A DNA stretch of 64,000 nucleotides from Pseudomonas maioricensis (GTDB taxonomy: Bacteria > Pseudomonadota > Gammaproteobacteria > Pseudomonadales > Pseudomonadaceae), in the NCBI RefSeq assembly GCF_022790535.1, contig NZ_LOHG01000001.1, positions 220,913-284,912 of the forward strand. The letters are read 5' to 3'. Positions 1-10,271 of this stretch are shown in pieces (the stretch's first letter is position 1; each line of letters starts with the position of its first letter). The position numbers and the translations under genes were made by a program. Below the pieces are notes generated by a model. That model was not told the DNA's origin. It searched no databases and was given only the letters and a program-made list of their open reading frames with translations.

Positions 1-21
1 CTGTGCAGCGAGCCTGATGCC

Positions 22-37
22 TTGCTTTCTGGCCCCT
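22..37. repeat. Left copy of a near-perfect direct repeat
   Basis: TTGCTTTCTGGCCCCT occurs here and again at 29678-29694 with one extra T. The right copy sits beside the point where the antiporter gene is cut off, so the pair could be remnants of element ends or attachment sites. It could also be chance. No integrase gene is seen nearby. Confidence 0.3.
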
Positions 38-54
38 GACGAACTTGGGACACT

Positions 55-453
55 ATGAATCAGAACACTGAAGCTCTGCCCGAGATCGACATTGAGGAGT
101 TTCGGGGGCGCTACCCTCATCTGTTCTCCGACCCGACAGTTGACGAGATTTATTGCGATCCTGGCTGGAAGAATATCCTGATTGCCCTCTGCGACACACT
201 TCATAACTACCTGAATCGAAATCCTGAGATCACCCCCGTCACCGTCGCCCAGATCAAATCTAAATTCGGCGAATTACACTTTTTCTATGAAGGTGGGGAC
301 TCATACTGCAGGGGCGCAGTAGACGTAGCAATTCAACTTTCGACGAAAACCTGCTCATACTGCGGAGCGCCTGGAAAGCAGGTCGGCGGTGCATGGGTAA
401 GCACACTGTGCTCGCGTCATGACGGCAGCGGTGGTTCGAAGACTACCGGCTGA
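55..453 (+). CDS. Hypothetical protein with a zinc-ribbon-like Cys motif
   Basis: This is a 132-residue soluble protein that I do not recognise. The N-terminal two thirds are acidic and mixed, with no signal peptide or membrane segment. Near residue 100 there is a CSYC pair, followed about 20 residues later by C-x2-H, which together could bind one zinc ion. The start ATG follows a weak purine-rich TTGGGAC stretch. The gene lies at the left edge of the accessory block, so its upstream neighbour is not visible. Function is unknown; the confidence refers only to its being a real gene. Confidence 0.6.
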   Translation: MNQNTEALPEIDIEEFRGRYPHLFSDPTVDEIYCDPGWKNILIALCDTLHNYLNRNPEITPVTVAQIKSKFGELHFFYEGGDSYCRGAVDVAIQLSTKTCSYCGAPGKQVGGAWVSTLCSRHDGSGGSKTTG

Positions 454-526
454 CAGGCTTGCATCCCAATCATCTATAAGTGCCTTAGGGTTGCCCCTTC
501 GCACCTTGTAACCTGCTCGTCAATTT

Positions 527-568
527 GGGGCCGTAGGCCCCGGCTCGGTTTTGCCAACAAAAACCGAG
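527..568. other. Two adjacent hairpins in an intergenic gap
   Basis: The 204-bp gap between the first two genes holds GGGGCCGTAGGCCCC (527-541), immediately followed by a CTCGGTTTT / AAAAACCGAG hairpin (544-568). They lie downstream of the plus-strand gene at 55 and of the minus-strand gene ending at 658. A bidirectional terminator is possible, although there is no clean T-run. Confidence 0.35.
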
Positions 569-657
569 TATTTGAGTTTACTTTTTGTGGTTTGTAGGAG
601 ATTTGGTGTGATCAGAGATCAAGAAAGTCCAGCGAATCAGCAAGAGGTAAATTCCTT

Positions 658-1137
658 CTAGCCCGTCCAGGCTCCACCGGGCTTTCCTCGGCTCACGGAT
701 GCAAACATGCCGGCAATGATCCTGGCGTCGAGCAAGGCGTGGTGAGGCAGCTCTTCACCCTCGCTAGTCGGAGTAAGTGTCGTCGCGTCAGTGGGGAAAT
801 TACGAACGATTCTGGGCCATCGTCCGCCGTCATAGACCAGATCGCAAAAAAGCTCCCAGTCGAACTGGGGAGCATCCGTGACGATCTCGATCTCCTTTTT
901 GAACGGTGTCAGAAACCTGAGCAGCGACTTCCTGGCTTCAACAATGGGCAGCGCATAGCTCCCACCCCACAGCTGCGGAAGCACGATTTCCTTCACGAAA
1001 TCACTGCAGTCTTCTTCTTGCCAACCTTCGAGCAATTCCACGTAGAATTCGCGCCCATCCTCAGCCACCAATGCGAGTGAAATCAGCTTCGCAGCCGCCG
1101 AGAGCTTGGTAAACTCGCAATCAAGAAAGAGCCTCAT
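658..1137 (-). CDS. DEDD-type 3'-5' exoribonuclease-like protein
   Basis: This is a 159-residue protein resembling the Rv2179c-like 3'-5' exoribonuclease family (RNase T/DEDDh fold). The visible motifs are D6-C-E near the N-terminus (exo I), a central acidic segment with DAPQFDWELF (exo II-like), and HHALLDAR near residue 133 (His plus last Asp, exo III). These would hold the two metal ions used to hydrolyse RNA or DNA from the 3' end. The ATG is preceded by GGAG about 10 nt upstream. It diverges from the gene at 1155 with only 17 bp between. The family is inferred from motif spacing; the substrate is unknown. Confidence 0.65.
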   Translation of the reverse strand: MRLFLDCEFTKLSAAAKLISLALVAEDGREFYVELLEGWQEEDCSDFVKEIVLPQLWGGSYALPIVEARKSLLRFLTPFKKEIEIVTDAPQFDWELFCDLVYDGGRWPRIVRNFPTDATTLTPTSEGEELPHHALLDARIIAGMFASVSRGKPGGAWTG

Positions 1138-1154
1138 GTTGCCGGAACTCCGTT

Positions 1155-1520
1155 ATGACTAGGCCTCGCCTTGATATGGTGCAGGAAGGTCAGCTGTGGG
1201 AAATGGCTCTCAAGCATTTTGGCTCAGACGGGCTCCTCAAGGTAGTCATAGAAATGTGGAGTCACGCTGCGCCTCCGCCCAAGCCAGTCGTGGAATACCT
1301 GTCCACCAAACAGGTGAGCCTAGAAGTCCTGAATATACTGACAATTGCCCAGGAGCGAGTGGGTGCGTTCGTTGCGGATCGGACACCGGTTCCAGACACC
1401 GTAATGTTGTACTCCCGGCACGCCAGTGACCTGGCGGACGGGCTCATTACGCGACTGCCGAAGGGGCTACTTTCCCGAGCCTGGAGGGGTTTTTGTCTTG
1501 AAATTGACCTGGGCATTTGA
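1155..1520 (+). CDS. Hypothetical protein
   Basis: This is a 121-residue protein without recognisable domains, signal peptide or membrane helices. The middle reads as amphipathic helices with a proline-rich APPPKP turn near residue 40. Translation could begin at the listed ATG or at Met8 (1176); neither has a strong ribosome-binding site. The gap to the divergent exonuclease-like gene is too short for two full promoters, which lowers confidence in either this start or this gene. Confidence 0.42.
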   Translation: MTRPRLDMVQEGQLWEMALKHFGSDGLLKVVIEMWSHAAPPPKPVVEYLSTKQVSLEVLNILTIAQERVGAFVADRTPVPDTVMLYSRHASDLADGLITRLPKGLLSRAWRGFCLEIDLGI

Positions 1521-1603
1521 AATCTCCTCCTGCTCCACAGCCATCCTGGCGTAAGCCTTCCCGAACAACTTGTTGAGTTATTGCTGTTCTATAGAGACGA
1601 TTT

Positions 1604-1936
1604 ATGAAAGCTGATTTAACTGAAGAAGAAATGCGCCGCGCCTTATTCGGTACAGCTAAGCCTGAAGAGGTTCTTGCATCTCCAGCACCGGAACCTGTGA
1701 CAGAAGTCGTCTTCACGAAGCCGATTGCTGAGTCTGCAGCCAAGAAGAAACCGGCGAAACCGTTCACGCCTAAGCTCAGGGTTACGCTTCGAGTTGGAAA
1801 CGAATTTGAGGGGAAGATGCACGAGCTTATCCATGAGGCCGACACGCTGAGTTCGTTGCTTGCTGAGCAAGAAGCTGTGAAGGCTGCTAGGAAGAAATAC
1901 AAATACGTGGAAGTGGAATCCGTTAAGTCGATGTAA
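1604..1936 (+). CDS. Hypothetical charged protein
   Basis: This is a 110-residue, strongly charged protein. It starts with an acidic helix, continues through a Pro/Ala/Lys-rich linker (AKKKPAKPF near residue 50), and ends with a helical segment of alternating charges that may be coiled coil. It has no signal peptide and no recognised domain. An AGAGACG stretch precedes the ATG. Low-complexity small proteins like this are common on plasmids and integrative elements, which fits the surroundings, but no function can be assigned. Confidence 0.55.
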   Translation: MKADLTEEEMRRALFGTAKPEEVLASPAPEPVTEVVFTKPIAESAAKKKPAKPFTPKLRVTLRVGNEFEGKMHELIHEADTLSSLLAEQEAVKAARKKYKYVEVESVKSM

Positions 1937-2070
1937 AGGACACAGCTGTGAGGATTGCCTATCTGTTAATGATCGCTGAGCAGCATCGGGGGATATTTGA
2001 TTGTTGATCGAAGCGTCGATGCGGCCAGTGGAGATGTGGCTATCGCAACGCTTGGCGATACTTGAACTGC

Positions 2071-2099
2071 AACCGGCACGACGAACCGTGCCGGTTTTC
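2071..2099 (+). terminator. Rho-independent terminator
   Basis: AACCGGCACG and CGTGCCGGTT form a near-perfect stem with a short loop, followed by TTTTCT on the plus strand. It would end transcription from the gene at 1604 and also lies just past the 3' end of the minus-strand cus operon. Confidence 0.6.
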
Positions 2100-2112
2100 T
2101 ATCACCGCAGGC

Positions 2113-2454
2113 TCATTTCCTTATAGAAACAATTGTGGCTTTGCCACCCTCTAGACGAAAGGTAAACGAGACACGGTCTCCGGCTGCCAGCCCTTTCAAC
2201 TGATCCTCTGTCGCGGAAAACGCCATAGTCATCGGTGGCCATTGCACTGATGGAACAGCGCCATGGGCAATGGTCACGGTATGCGTCGTAGGATCGATAG
2301 CCTTGATCGTTCCGTCGGAGGTGGCTACTGGAGCCTGCTTTGTTTCTTGCTTCATTTCCACACCCTCCATTTTCATGCCCGGCATGTCCTCTGCTAGGGC
2401 AGAAAAGGACAGCGTAAGTACGGTGCTAGCAGCTGCAATCAGGGTCAGTTTCAT
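2113..2454 (-). CDS. cusF: CusF-like periplasmic copper/silver chaperone
   Basis: This is a 113-residue secreted metallochaperone. The N-terminal 21 residues form a signal peptide ending around ALA-E. After a Met-rich spacer ([11 protein letters not shown]) comes a CusF OB-fold domain with all four ligand positions of the family visible: His in AHG, Trp in QWPP, and the MTM pair of methionines. CusF hands Cu(I) or Ag(I) to the CusCBA pump in the periplasm. Its start codon overlaps the cusA stop (ATGA), so it is the last gene of a four-gene translationally coupled operon. A second CusF-like domain is fused to CusB. Confidence 0.88.
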   Translation of the reverse strand: MKLTLIAAASTVLTLSFSALAEDMPGMKMEGVEMKQETKQAPVATSDGTIKAIDPTTHTVTIAHGAVPSVQWPPMTMAFSATEDQLKGLAAGDRVSFTFRLEGGKATIVSIRK

Positions 2455-5400
2455 ACGACTTTTCCTTGAGGGAGGTTGGGTTCATCTTGGAGGTGACGGC
2501 GACGCATCAGGCGATACGCCGCCGGAATGACTAACAGGGACAGCAAGGGTGCCGTGACCATGCCGCCGACCATGGGTGCGGCAATGCGGCTCATGACTTC
2601 GCTGCCGGTGCCGCTGCCCAGCAGGATGGGTAACAGACCGGCAATGATCACGGCCACGGTCATGGCCTTGGGTCGAACGCGCTGCACAGCGCCTTCACGA
2701 ATCGCCGCCACCAGCCCGCGCTCAGTGCTGTCGCCGAGGTCTTCACGCTCGGCCCAGGCGTTTTTCAGGTAGAGCAGCATAATCACACCGAACTCGGCAG
2801 AAACCCCGGCCAAGGCGATAAAGCCGACTCCGGTGGCGACCGACAGATTAAATCCCAGCAGATAGAGGAACCATGCTCCGCCCGTTAGTGCGAACGGCAG
2901 AGTGGCCATGATCAGTAAGGCCTCATCGAAGCGGGCGAAAGTCAGGTAGAGCAGCACGAAGATGATCAACAGGGTGGCAGGCACTACCAGTTTGAGGCGT
3001 GCGTTGGCCCTTTCGAGAAACTCGAACTGTCCTGAGTAGCTCAGGCTCATACCGGGCTGCAACTTGACCTGCTCATTGACGATCCGGCGTAGATCGGCGA
3101 CCACCGAGGCAATGTCTCGTCCGCGCACATCGATATACACCCAACCTGAAGGCCGTGCGTTCTCGCTCTTGAGCATCGGCGGCCCGTCGCTGACCTTGAT
3201 CTTCGCCACTGTGCCAAGGGTGATCAGGCTCCCTAGCGGGGTGTAGATCGGCAACTGCTCTAGAGCGCCGAGCGAATCCCGCCACTCCCGTGGGTAACGG
3301 ACGTTTATCGGGAAGCGTGCAAGCCCTTCAATGGTCTCCCCGACGTTTTCACCGCCGATGGCACCAGCCACAATGGACTGCACATCAGCGATATTCAGTC
3401 CGTAACGGGCGGCGGCCTTGCGGTCGATATCTACATCGATATATCGGCCACCGGTCAGTCGTTCGGCCAGAGCCGAACTCACACCGGGCACGCCCTTGGC
3501 CACTCGCTCGATGGCCTGAGTCGCAGCATCGATCTCCGTCAGGTTGGTGCCGGCAATTTTCACTCCGATTGGACTCTTGATCCCAGTGGCCAGCATGTCG
3601 ATACGGTTGCGAATCGGTGGTATCCAGATATTGGTCAGCCCAGGGACGCGTACCACTCGATCCAGTTCTTCCACCAGTTTTTCCTGGGTCATGCCCGGAC
3701 GCCATTGCTCGTGCGGCTTGAATTGGATCGTGGTTTCGAACATCTCGAGCGGTGCCGGGTCTGTGGCAGTTTCGGCACGCCCCGCTTTACCGAAGACGTG
3801 TTCGACCTCTGGAACGGTCTTGATCAGGCGGTCGGTCTGTTGCAGCAGTTGCGCCGCTTTTTGCGCCGACAGTCCCGGCAGAGCCGAAGGCATATAGAGC
3901 AGGTCGCCCTCGTCCAACGGGGGGAGAAACTCACCACCCAAGCGAGACATTGGCCATAGCGCACTGACAAAAACCAATAGCGCCACCAGCAGCGTGATCT
4001 TTGGTCGACGCAAGACTGCGTCCAGAGCTGGCTGATAGATCCGAATCAACCACCGGTTCAACGGGTTCTGTTGTTCACTGGGGATTCGCCCTCGAATCCA
4101 GTAACCCATCAGCACTGGCACCAAGGTCACTGACAATCCCGCCGCTGCGGCCATGGCGTAGGTCTTGGTGAAAGCCAGTGGGCCGAACAAACGCCCTTCC
4201 TGAGCTTCTAGGGTGAACACCGGAATGAACGACAGGGTGATAATCAACAAACAGAAGAACAGCGCCGGGCCGACCTCTGCCGCCGCTTCGGTCATCACGT
4301 GCCAATGACGCTCCCCATTCAGTTCTTCCCCTGGATTCGCCACATTCCACGCCTCAACCTTCTTGTGCGCGTTCTCGATCATTACCACGGCAGCATCCAC
4401 CATGGCGCCGATGGCAATGGCAATCCCACCCAAGGACATGATGTTGGCGTTGATGCCTTGGTAGCGCATGACGATGAAGGCAATCAAAACTCCCACCGGC
4501 AGGGAGATGATCGCCACCAGCGACGAGCGTAAGTGCCAGAGGAAAATCCCACAAACCAACGCGACAACGATGAATTCTTCGATGAGCTTGTGGCTGAGAT
4601 TTTCCACAGCGCGGTCGATCAGCTTACTGCGGTCGTAGGTGGTGACGATTTCCACCCCAGACGGCAAACTCTTTTTCAGCTCGTCGAGTTTGGTCTTGAC
4701 CGCAGCAATGGTCTCGCGAGCATTCTTGCCGCTGCGCAAAATCACCACGCCGCCGACGGTCTCGCCCTCACCGTCGAGTTCGGTGATGCCACGCCGCATT
4801 TCCGGCCCCAGCTGGATCGTGGCGACATCGCCAAGGGTCACCGGCACACCGCCCGAGCCCAGCTTCAGTGGGATCGCCCGAAAGTCATTGAGTGTCTTTA
4901 AGTAGCCGGAAGCACGCACGATGAACTCGGTCTCTGCCATTTCCAGCACCGCACCACCGGTTTCCTGATTGGCCTTGCCGATAGCATCGGTCACCTCAGA
5001 CTGAGTGATGCCGAGGCTGGCCAGTTTGAGCGGATCAAGCTGCACCTGGTATTGCTTAACCATGCCTCCCACGGTGGCCACTTCCGCAACGTTCGGTAGG
5101 GTCTTGAGTTCAAACTTGAGGAACCAGTCCTGAAGAGCGCGAAGTTGTGCCAAATCGTGCCCGCCACTGCGATCCACCAGTGCGTACTGATAGATCCAAC
5201 CCACCCCCGTCGCATCCGGCCCCAACGCCGGTTTGGCGCTGGCCGGCAAGCGGCTTTGTATCTGACTCAGGTACTCCAACACCCGCGAGCGAGCCCAATA
5301 CAAGTCAGTGCCGTCTTCGAACAGCACGTAGACAAAACTATCGCCAAAGAAGGAATAACCACGCACGGTCTTGGCCCCCGGCACCGAGAGCATGGTGGTG

Positions 5401-5609
5401 GCCAACGGATAGGTGACCTGGTTCTCGACGATCTGCGGCGCTTGTCCTGAATAAGGGGTGCGGATAATCACCTGTACATCGGAGAGGTCTGGCAACGCGT
5501 CAATGGGCGTGCTTTGCACCGACCAGATACCCCAAGCGGTGACAAACAGTGTCGCGAGTAGCACTAGGAATCGGTTGGCTACTGACCAACGAATCAGGGC
5601 AGCAATCAT
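2451..5609 (-). CDS. cusA: CusA-like RND copper/silver efflux pump
   Basis: This is a 1052-residue inner-membrane transporter of the HME-RND family, full length for CusA. TM1 lies near residues 10-30 and is followed by a large periplasmic loop. The TM4 motif [22 protein letters not shown] carries the charged proton-relay residues in the form typical of monovalent-metal (Cu/Ag) pumps. A second periplasmic loop and six further C-terminal helices follow. It would expel Cu(I)/Ag(I) from periplasm or cytoplasm through CusB and CusC, powered by proton entry. Both ends overlap the neighbouring genes by 4 bp. Confidence 0.93.
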   Translation of the reverse strand: MIAALIRWSVANRFLVLLATLFVTAWGIWSVQSTPIDALPDLSDVQVIIRTPYSGQAPQIVENQVTYPLATTMLSVPGAKTVRGYSFFGDSFVYVLFEDGTDLYWARSRVLEYLSQIQSRLPASAKPALGPDATGVGWIYQYALVDRSGGHDLAQLRALQDWFLKFELKTLPNVAEVATVGGMVKQYQVQLDPLKLASLGITQSEVTDAIGKANQETGGAVLEMAETEFIVRASGYLKTLNDFRAIPLKLGSGGVPVTLGDVATIQLGPEMRRGITELDGEGETVGGVVILRSGKNARETIAAVKTKLDELKKSLPSGVEIVTTYDRSKLIDRAVENLSHKLIEEFIVVALVCGIFLWHLRSSLVAIISLPVGVLIAFIVMRYQGINANIMSLGGIAIAIGAMVDAAVVMIENAHKKVEAWNVANPGEELNGERHWHVMTEAAAEVGPALFFCLLIITLSFIPVFTLEAQEGRLFGPLAFTKTYAMAAAAGLSVTLVPVLMGYWIRGRIPSEQQNPLNRWLIRIYQPALDAVLRRPKITLLVALLVFVSALWPMSRLGGEFLPPLDEGDLLYMPSALPGLSAQKAAQLLQQTDRLIKTVPEVEHVFGKAGRAETATDPAPLEMFETTIQFKPHEQWRPGMTQEKLVEELDRVVRVPGLTNIWIPPIRNRIDMLATGIKSPIGVKIAGTNLTEIDAATQAIERVAKGVPGVSSALAERLTGGRYIDVDIDRKAAARYGLNIADVQSIVAGAIGGENVGETIEGLARFPINVRYPREWRDSLGALEQLPIYTPLGSLITLGTVAKIKVSDGPPMLKSENARPSGWVYIDVRGRDIASVVADLRRIVNEQVKLQPGMSLSYSGQFEFLERANARLKLVVPATLLIIFVLLYLTFARFDEALLIMATLPFALTGGAWFLYLLGFNLSVATGVGFIALAGVSAEFGVIMLLYLKNAWAEREDLGDSTERGLVAAIREGAVQRVRPKAMTVAVIIAGLLPILLGSGTGSEVMSRIAAPMVGGMVTAPLLSLLVIPAAYRLMRRRHLQDEPNLPQGKVV

Positions 5610-7090
5610 GGCTGGCCCCCCGATTTATTCAGGCGTTCAACACGCAAGCCATCATCGGTCTGGCTCACCGCGACCCGAACCTTGTCACCAGCCTTGAGGC
5701 CCTGCATCAGCGCCGGACTAGCGAGAGGGAAAGTCATCGTCATGCCAGGCATACCCAGCGTCTTGAAAGGGCCGTGGGCGAGCGTGACTTCTTTGTCGTT
5801 GATCTCAACGATTTGACCATCAGCCTCATGAAAACTGGAGGCTGTTTCACTGGGTGGCGACTCTTCCTCCGTGCGAGCAGCAATGCCTTTAAGACTGGCC
5901 TCCGAGTCGAGCAGGAACTGGCCAGATGTAACCACCTTCTGGCCTGCTTCCAGACCTTTCACTATCGCCGTTTTGCCATCGCTTTCCTGCCCAAGGAGCA
6001 CCTCCACGGGACGGTAGCGGCCAGCGTCTTCGGCGAGCATCACCAGCGCTCGTCGGCCAGTGCGAATCACCGCCTCACTCGGCACCCACAATACACTCTG
6101 CTCGGTCGAACGATTCAGGCGTACTTGCGCCGTCAAACCCGGCCTGAGACGCCCATCCGGATTGGGTAACTCAACACGTATCCGAAGTGTGCGGCTGTCC
6201 GGATTGGTCTCAGGCAAAATCGCGCTGACCTTGCCATTGAGCATTTCCCCAGGAAAGGCTGGTAGACGCGCTTCGACTGCCTGCCCCACGGTAATAGCTC
6301 CGGCGTCCGATTCTGGAACGGCTACAGCTAGCCAGACCGTGTCCAAACCATTAACGCGAGCCAGGGTCTCGCCAGTCGTCACGGTCATACCCGCTCGCAC
6401 ATTCAGCTCTTGCAGAACGCCGCTGATGGGGGTGGTTAGCTTCAGGGTCGGCTGGACTTTCCCACTGCGCTCTACCTGGGATATCAATGCAGCCGGCATC
6501 CCTGTGAGTCGCAGCCGCTGACGGGCCGCCGCTAGCAACTCAGCATCTGCGCTGCGCTTGAGAGCAAGAAACTCTGTCTGAGCCGCCGCCCACTCTGGAA
6601 CCAAGATATCCGCCAACGCCGCGTTGGCTTTGAGTACATCGCCGGGAGCATTTGCATAGACCCGCTCCACAAAGCCAGTGGTGCGGGGCTGAATCACAGC
6701 GACATCACGCTCGTTGAATCCCAATACTCCTGTGACGTCGAGACTGGAGTTAAAGATTCCACGGGTGACTGTCGCAAAACGCAGACCGAGATTTTGAGTC
6801 AGACTCGGATCGATACTGACGGTCGCACGATCTCCTGCGCCACCGGCGTACTGAGGAACCAGTTGCATGTCCATAAAAGGGGATTTACCCGGCTTATCGA
6901 ATTTTTGCTGCGGGTACATGGGGTCGTACCAATACAGAGCCTCGCGTTCCTCCGATGAGTTGGGACTCTGCTCCGGGCTAGCACCAATTACTCCGCTCAT
7001 GCGTTGATGTGCGAACCAGTAACCACCGGCAATACCCAATGCCAGCGAGACGCCTACCAGCAATGCCCCGTTCCATTTTTTTAGGATCAT
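5606..7090 (-). CDS. cusB: CusB-like membrane fusion protein with C-terminal CusF domain
   Basis: This is a 494-residue periplasmic adaptor, about 90 residues longer than E. coli CusB. An N-terminal membrane anchor is followed by a heavy-metal-binding segment (YWYDPMYP ... DMQLVP, about residues 52-80), then lipoyl, hairpin and beta-barrel domains. From about residue 420 there is an extra CusF-like domain with the His of AHG and MTM, but Met stands where CusF has its cation-pi Trp. C-terminal CusF extensions are known in SilB-type adaptors. It couples CusA to CusC, and the extra domain may load metal directly. It overlaps cusA and cusC by 4 bp each. Confidence 0.9.
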   Translation of the reverse strand: MILKKWNGALLVGVSLALGIAGGYWFAHQRMSGVIGASPEQSPNSSEEREALYWYDPMYPQQKFDKPGKSPFMDMQLVPQYAGGAGDRATVSIDPSLTQNLGLRFATVTRGIFNSSLDVTGVLGFNERDVAVIQPRTTGFVERVYANAPGDVLKANAALADILVPEWAAAQTEFLALKRSADAELLAAARQRLRLTGMPAALISQVERSGKVQPTLKLTTPISGVLQELNVRAGMTVTTGETLARVNGLDTVWLAVAVPESDAGAITVGQAVEARLPAFPGEMLNGKVSAILPETNPDSRTLRIRVELPNPDGRLRPGLTAQVRLNRSTEQSVLWVPSEAVIRTGRRALVMLAEDAGRYRPVEVLLGQESDGKTAIVKGLEAGQKVVTSGQFLLDSEASLKGIAARTEEESPPSETASSFHEADGQIVEINDKEVTLAHGPFKTLGMPGMTMTFPLASPALMQGLKAGDKVRVAVSQTDDGLRVERLNKSGGQP

Positions 7091-8343
7091 TGGCTGGGCT
7101 CCCCATAGGCGAAGTACAGACGCGCACTGATCAGCGCTCGCTGCTCTTCTACGTCGATCTGTTTGAGGCGGGCTTCGATGAGTTCACGTCGGGCGGCAAC
7201 CACCGCGTTTAAATCGCCCTTGCCTGCACGGTAACTGGCCATGCTGAGTTCGACCTTTTCCTTGGCCAGCGGCACCAGGCTTTCCTGATTTCTGCGTACG
7301 GCACGATTCAGACGCTCATAGTCAGCCAGTTCATTTTCCAGCTGCTGTGTATGCTCGCGTGACAGCGCTTCGCGCTCGGCCTCCAATTGGTTAAGCTCAG
7401 CCTGCTTGGCCGCAATCCTGGGGTTTTGGCGAGAGTCGGGAAATAGCGGTAAATCCCAGGAAAGTTGAACGCTAACCATGTCGCCGAACTGACGGTCACG
7501 ATGCTGATAATCAAGTTCCCAACTCCAGTCCGACTGCTTTTCCGCTTCGGCTTCACGAACTTTGGCTTGCGCTTCGCGGGTCATCGGCGCAAACGCGGCC
7601 AACTCGGGGTGGTGTTGCAGCTTATGAGAGTAACTTGAGGTGTCGACGGGCCATTCAGGCAAGCTGCCCACAGGCTTGTCGTTGGCGGCGGAGCCAATCC
7701 AGCGTTTGAGTGCCGCACGAGCCTGCGCTCTCTGGAGAAACAGATCGTCCTGCTGCTCCGCCAGTTGAGCTGCTTCCTGCTTGGGTGTCACCGCATCGGC
7801 TGGTTGAGCACGGCCACCGGCAATTTGAGCCCGGACGGTATCGCTCAGCAGGCGGTTTTCTTTGTAGAAGTCCTGGAACAACACATCTTTGCGCTCAACC
7901 GAGTAGCTGCTGATCCAGGCCAACGCCGTGGACTGGCGCACCTTCAGACGTTCGACTCGACGCTCCGCAGAGGCACGATCAATAGCTGCATCGGCGACTT
8001 CGATACGCGCTTTGCGCTTGTCGCTATTGGGCATCTCCTGCCTGACCCCGACCATCTGCATGGTCATGAAGTCCTGGTCGATACTCCAACGATCCGGGCC
8101 GCCGATGGGGTAGTTCTGCACGCCCACCAAGAGCTTGGGATCAGGTAATTCACCAGCAGGGATGGCCGTACTGCTGGCGGCCTGAATTTTCGCGTCTTGT
8201 GCGGTCAGCGACGGCGCATTGTTTTCTGCCAGCCGCAACGCTTCATCGAGCGTCAATGCGGCAGCGAAACTCGGCAACGCCAGCACGCTTGCCGCTAGGC
8301 CGGCCACGAGAGACCAGCCTGTGCAATTGCACTTGGAGTTCAT
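7087..8343 (-). CDS. cusC: CusC-like TolC-family outer-membrane channel
   Basis: This is a 418-residue outer-membrane efflux protein, the exit duct of the tripartite copper pump and first gene of the cus operon. An N-terminal signal peptide ends near LPSFAAA, and the rest is long heptad-like helices in the two repeats expected of TolC. The reading frame stays open to an upstream GTG at 8373, but the ATG at 8343 has AGGA about 9 nt before it and gives a clean signal peptide, so it is chosen. No lipobox cysteine is evident. Individual cus symbols follow gene order and partner identity. Confidence 0.87.
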   Translation of the reverse strand: MNSKCNCTGWSLVAGLAASVLALPSFAAALTLDEALRLAENNAPSLTAQDAKIQAASSTAIPAGELPDPKLLVGVQNYPIGGPDRWSIDQDFMTMQMVGVRQEMPNSDKRKARIEVADAAIDRASAERRVERLKVRQSTALAWISSYSVERKDVLFQDFYKENRLLSDTVRAQIAGGRAQPADAVTPKQEAAQLAEQQDDLFLQRAQARAALKRWIGSAANDKPVGSLPEWPVDTSSYSHKLQHHPELAAFAPMTREAQAKVREAEAEKQSDWSWELDYQHRDRQFGDMVSVQLSWDLPLFPDSRQNPRIAAKQAELNQLEAEREALSREHTQQLENELADYERLNRAVRRNQESLVPLAKEKVELSMASYRAGKGDLNAVVAARRELIEARLKQIDVEEQRALISARLYFAYGEPSQ

Positions 8344-8442
8344 GTTTACGATTCCTGTAATCATCCACTGCACGCGTCAAAAGACATGCGCGCAGCTAGT
8401 CCATCCCGCTAATGCAGAATGAGGCTCAATGTCGGACAGGAA

Positions 8443-8784
8443 TTAAACGCGAGGGGGTCGCCATACTCCGGACGGGGTATGTACAGGCAATGAATCGCTA
8501 GAAAAGGAAAGGACTACAGGATCAAACAGTGTGACAGGGGGCTTAAAGACCGAAACTTCCAACATACCGCCTGTTTTGCATTCTTGGCCCGGCTTACAAG
8601 GCTTTCCGTGCTCAGAAGGGCTTTTCATGTCGTTGCAGCAGTCCATCTTCATGTCGTCCATCATCGCCATGCCCATGGTCTTCATGGGGCAAGGTTCTGT
8701 GAGTGCCTGAACGCCCGCCATTCCGGACAAGGGAAGCGTCAAGCTGATCAGAAGAAGCATGCAAAGCCGCAAATAGCGTTTCAT
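8443..8784 (-). CDS. Small secreted Met/Cys-rich putative metal-resistance protein
   Basis: This 113-residue protein starts with a clear signal peptide (MKRYLRLCMLLLISL..., cut near GVQA). The mature part opens with a metal-ligand-rich stretch: CPMKTMGMAMMDDMKMDCCNDMK, later CKPGQEC and KTGGM. It has no enzyme-like domain. The ATG at 8784 is preferred over an upstream TTG at 8808 because it begins the signal peptide. It lies between the cus operon and copS, all on the minus strand, and a degenerate CopR-like site sits 30 bp upstream. It is probably a periplasmic copper buffer or regulator; this is inferred from composition and context. Confidence 0.7.
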   Translation of the reverse strand: MKRYLRLCMLLLISLTLPLSGMAGVQALTEPCPMKTMGMAMMDDMKMDCCNDMKSPSEHGKPCKPGQECKTGGMLEVSVFKPPVTLFDPVVLSFSSDSLPVHTPSGVWRPPRV

Positions 8785-8813
8785 AGAGGCGGAGTGTAGT
8801 CGGTGCAAATGGG

Positions 8814-8829
8814 ACTTACAATTGGACAG
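8814..8829 (-). promoter_or_regulatory. Degenerate CopR-box-like site
   Basis: Read on the minus strand this is CTGTCCAATTGTAAGT, similar to the other five sites but one base shorter between CTGTC and TGTAA. It is about 30 bp upstream of the small Met/Cys-rich gene. Weak on sequence alone. Confidence 0.25.
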
Positions 8830-8882
8830 CTAAAAGTGAAGTTTCGACCTGGTAGCTCTGATTTCGGAGCGTCCCCAGCCTT

Positions 8883-10271
8883 TCACCCATGCGCAACAGG
8901 CCAAGCAGGCAGGCTTATCGTAAAAGTCGTTCGCCCTGCAGCGGAAACACACCCAACGGTGCCGCCATGAGCATCTACTAACGACTTTACAATTGCCAAA
9001 CCCAGCCCTGCATTGTTTGTAGAGCTCTCCCTTCGCGCAGGGTCAACCCTATAAAACCGGTCAAACAGCCGAGGTAGATGTTCAGCGGCGATTTCTTCGC
9101 CAGGATTTTGCACTGATAAACTGATCATGCTGCCGTACGACTCGATTTTTACAGAAATGGTGCCACCAGAGGGCGTGTACCGGATCGCATTCGATAGCAA
9201 ATTGGAAACCATCCTGTCCAGCATAGTCCTGTCACCACGCACCTCACCGTGTCCAATGACCTGTAGCTTCAAACCGGTGTCATCTGCCAGCAGTTGGTAA
9301 TACTCCAAGAGCTTCTCCACCACTGACCGAATTTCGACTTTTTCTTTCGCGGGTAGAACCAGGCCGTTATCAGACTTTGCTAAAAAGAGCATGCCATCGA
9401 TGATGCTTGAAAGTCGGTTGAGATCTTCCAGATTGGAGTAAAGATTCTCCTCATATATTTCTGGCGCACGCTTTTTTGTGAGAATCACTTCAGTATGTGT
9501 TCGCAGATTACTAATTGGCGTACGTAGCTCATGGGCGATATCGGCTGAGAAATTAGATAATCGAGAAAACGATTCTTCTAGCCGAGCAAGCATGGCATTG
9601 AACGAAGTGACGAGTAGCTCAAGCTCACGGGGCACAAAATCCATCGGAATTCGCTCTTTCAGCGATCCAGCTGACATCGAAGCGGCAACCTGCGTCACCC
9701 GTGCGACGGGTTTTAACCCGCTACGCGCAACCAACCAACCCAAGCCGGCGCTGACCAACGCACTGATCGCCAAACCTATCACCAACCACCAACGTAAAGT
9801 CTCCACGAAATGCATGTGGCTTGTGATATCCATACTCAGCCAGGCCGTCAGTGGCTCTGATTCATTCACCAAATGAACTTGGGCTTTCATCCCTCGGTAC
9901 AGATGGCCTCCGTCTGTCCACTCCCACATATCATCATCAGGGGCATCAGGAGGAATAGAAGGATGCTGAGCTGCGTTAGAGGTTGCAAAGATCGTTTTTC
10001 CCCCCTGCATGACAATCGAGGCTGAGAGTTCCTGGTGCGCCCCCAACAACGCTTGTAACTGAAGCAATACATCCGAACGGTCAGCTGAGCCAGCTTCACC
10101 GTCCATGATTTGACGAATTGATTCGAGCTTTTCTGTCATAGCTTGCCGGTCGAGTGCCTTGAAGTGATGCCGGCTGAAACCGTCGAAGGTAAAGCCTGCT
10201 ACCACGAGCACTGCGACTACAGCGCACACAAACATCAGGCTTAGACGAAGCGTTAGAGACGGGCGCTTCAT
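8883..10271 (-). CDS. copS: Heavy-metal sensor histidine kinase CopS/CusS-like
   Basis: This is a 462-residue inner-membrane kinase. TM1 lies at about residues 10-30, a periplasmic sensor domain at about 31-160, TM2 at about 162-185, and then HAMP. The HisKA box is [16 protein letters not shown] (about residue 240, phospho-acceptor His in AHELRTP). The HATPase_c domain carries N-box ([14 protein letters not shown]), G1 and G2 (NNAGLGLAI) boxes. It would sense periplasmic copper and phosphorylate CopR. Its start overlaps the copR stop (ATGA), so the pair is one transcriptional and translational unit. Confidence 0.9.
   Translation of the reverse strand: MKRPSLTLRLSLMFVCAVVAVLVVAGFTFDGFSRHHFKALDRQAMTEKLESIRQIMDGEAGSADRSDVLLQLQALLGAHQELSASIVMQGGKTIFATSNAAQHPSIPPDAPDDDMWEWTDGGHLYRGMKAQVHLVNESEPLTAWLSMDITSHMHFVETLRWWLVIGLAISALVSAGLGWLVARSGLKPVARVTQVAASMSAGSLKERIPMDFVPRELELLVTSFNAMLARLEESFSRLSNFSADIAHELRTPISNLRTHTEVILTKKRAPEIYEENLYSNLEDLNRLSSIIDGMLFLAKSDNGLVLPAKEKVEIRSVVEKLLEYYQLLADDTGLKLQVIGHGEVRGDRTMLDRMVSNLLSNAIRYTPSGGTISVKIESYGSMISLSVQNPGEEIAAEHLPRLFDRFYRVDPARRESSTNNAGLGLAIVKSLVDAHGGTVGCVSAAGRTTFTISLPAWPVAHG

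Noticed and set aside
1..39. Open frame from the window edge to TGA at 37-39
   Set aside because: Only 12 codons are visible and nothing identifies it; it could be the end of a gene, but that cannot be supported.
739..1080. 113-codon plus-strand frame opposite the exonuclease-like gene
   Set aside because: The minus-strand frame carries the conserved motifs; this one is its shadow.
8344..8361. TGTAATC near the cusC start resembling a CopR box
   Set aside because: It overlaps the ribosome-binding region and the left half does not fit the 10-base spacing of the other sites.
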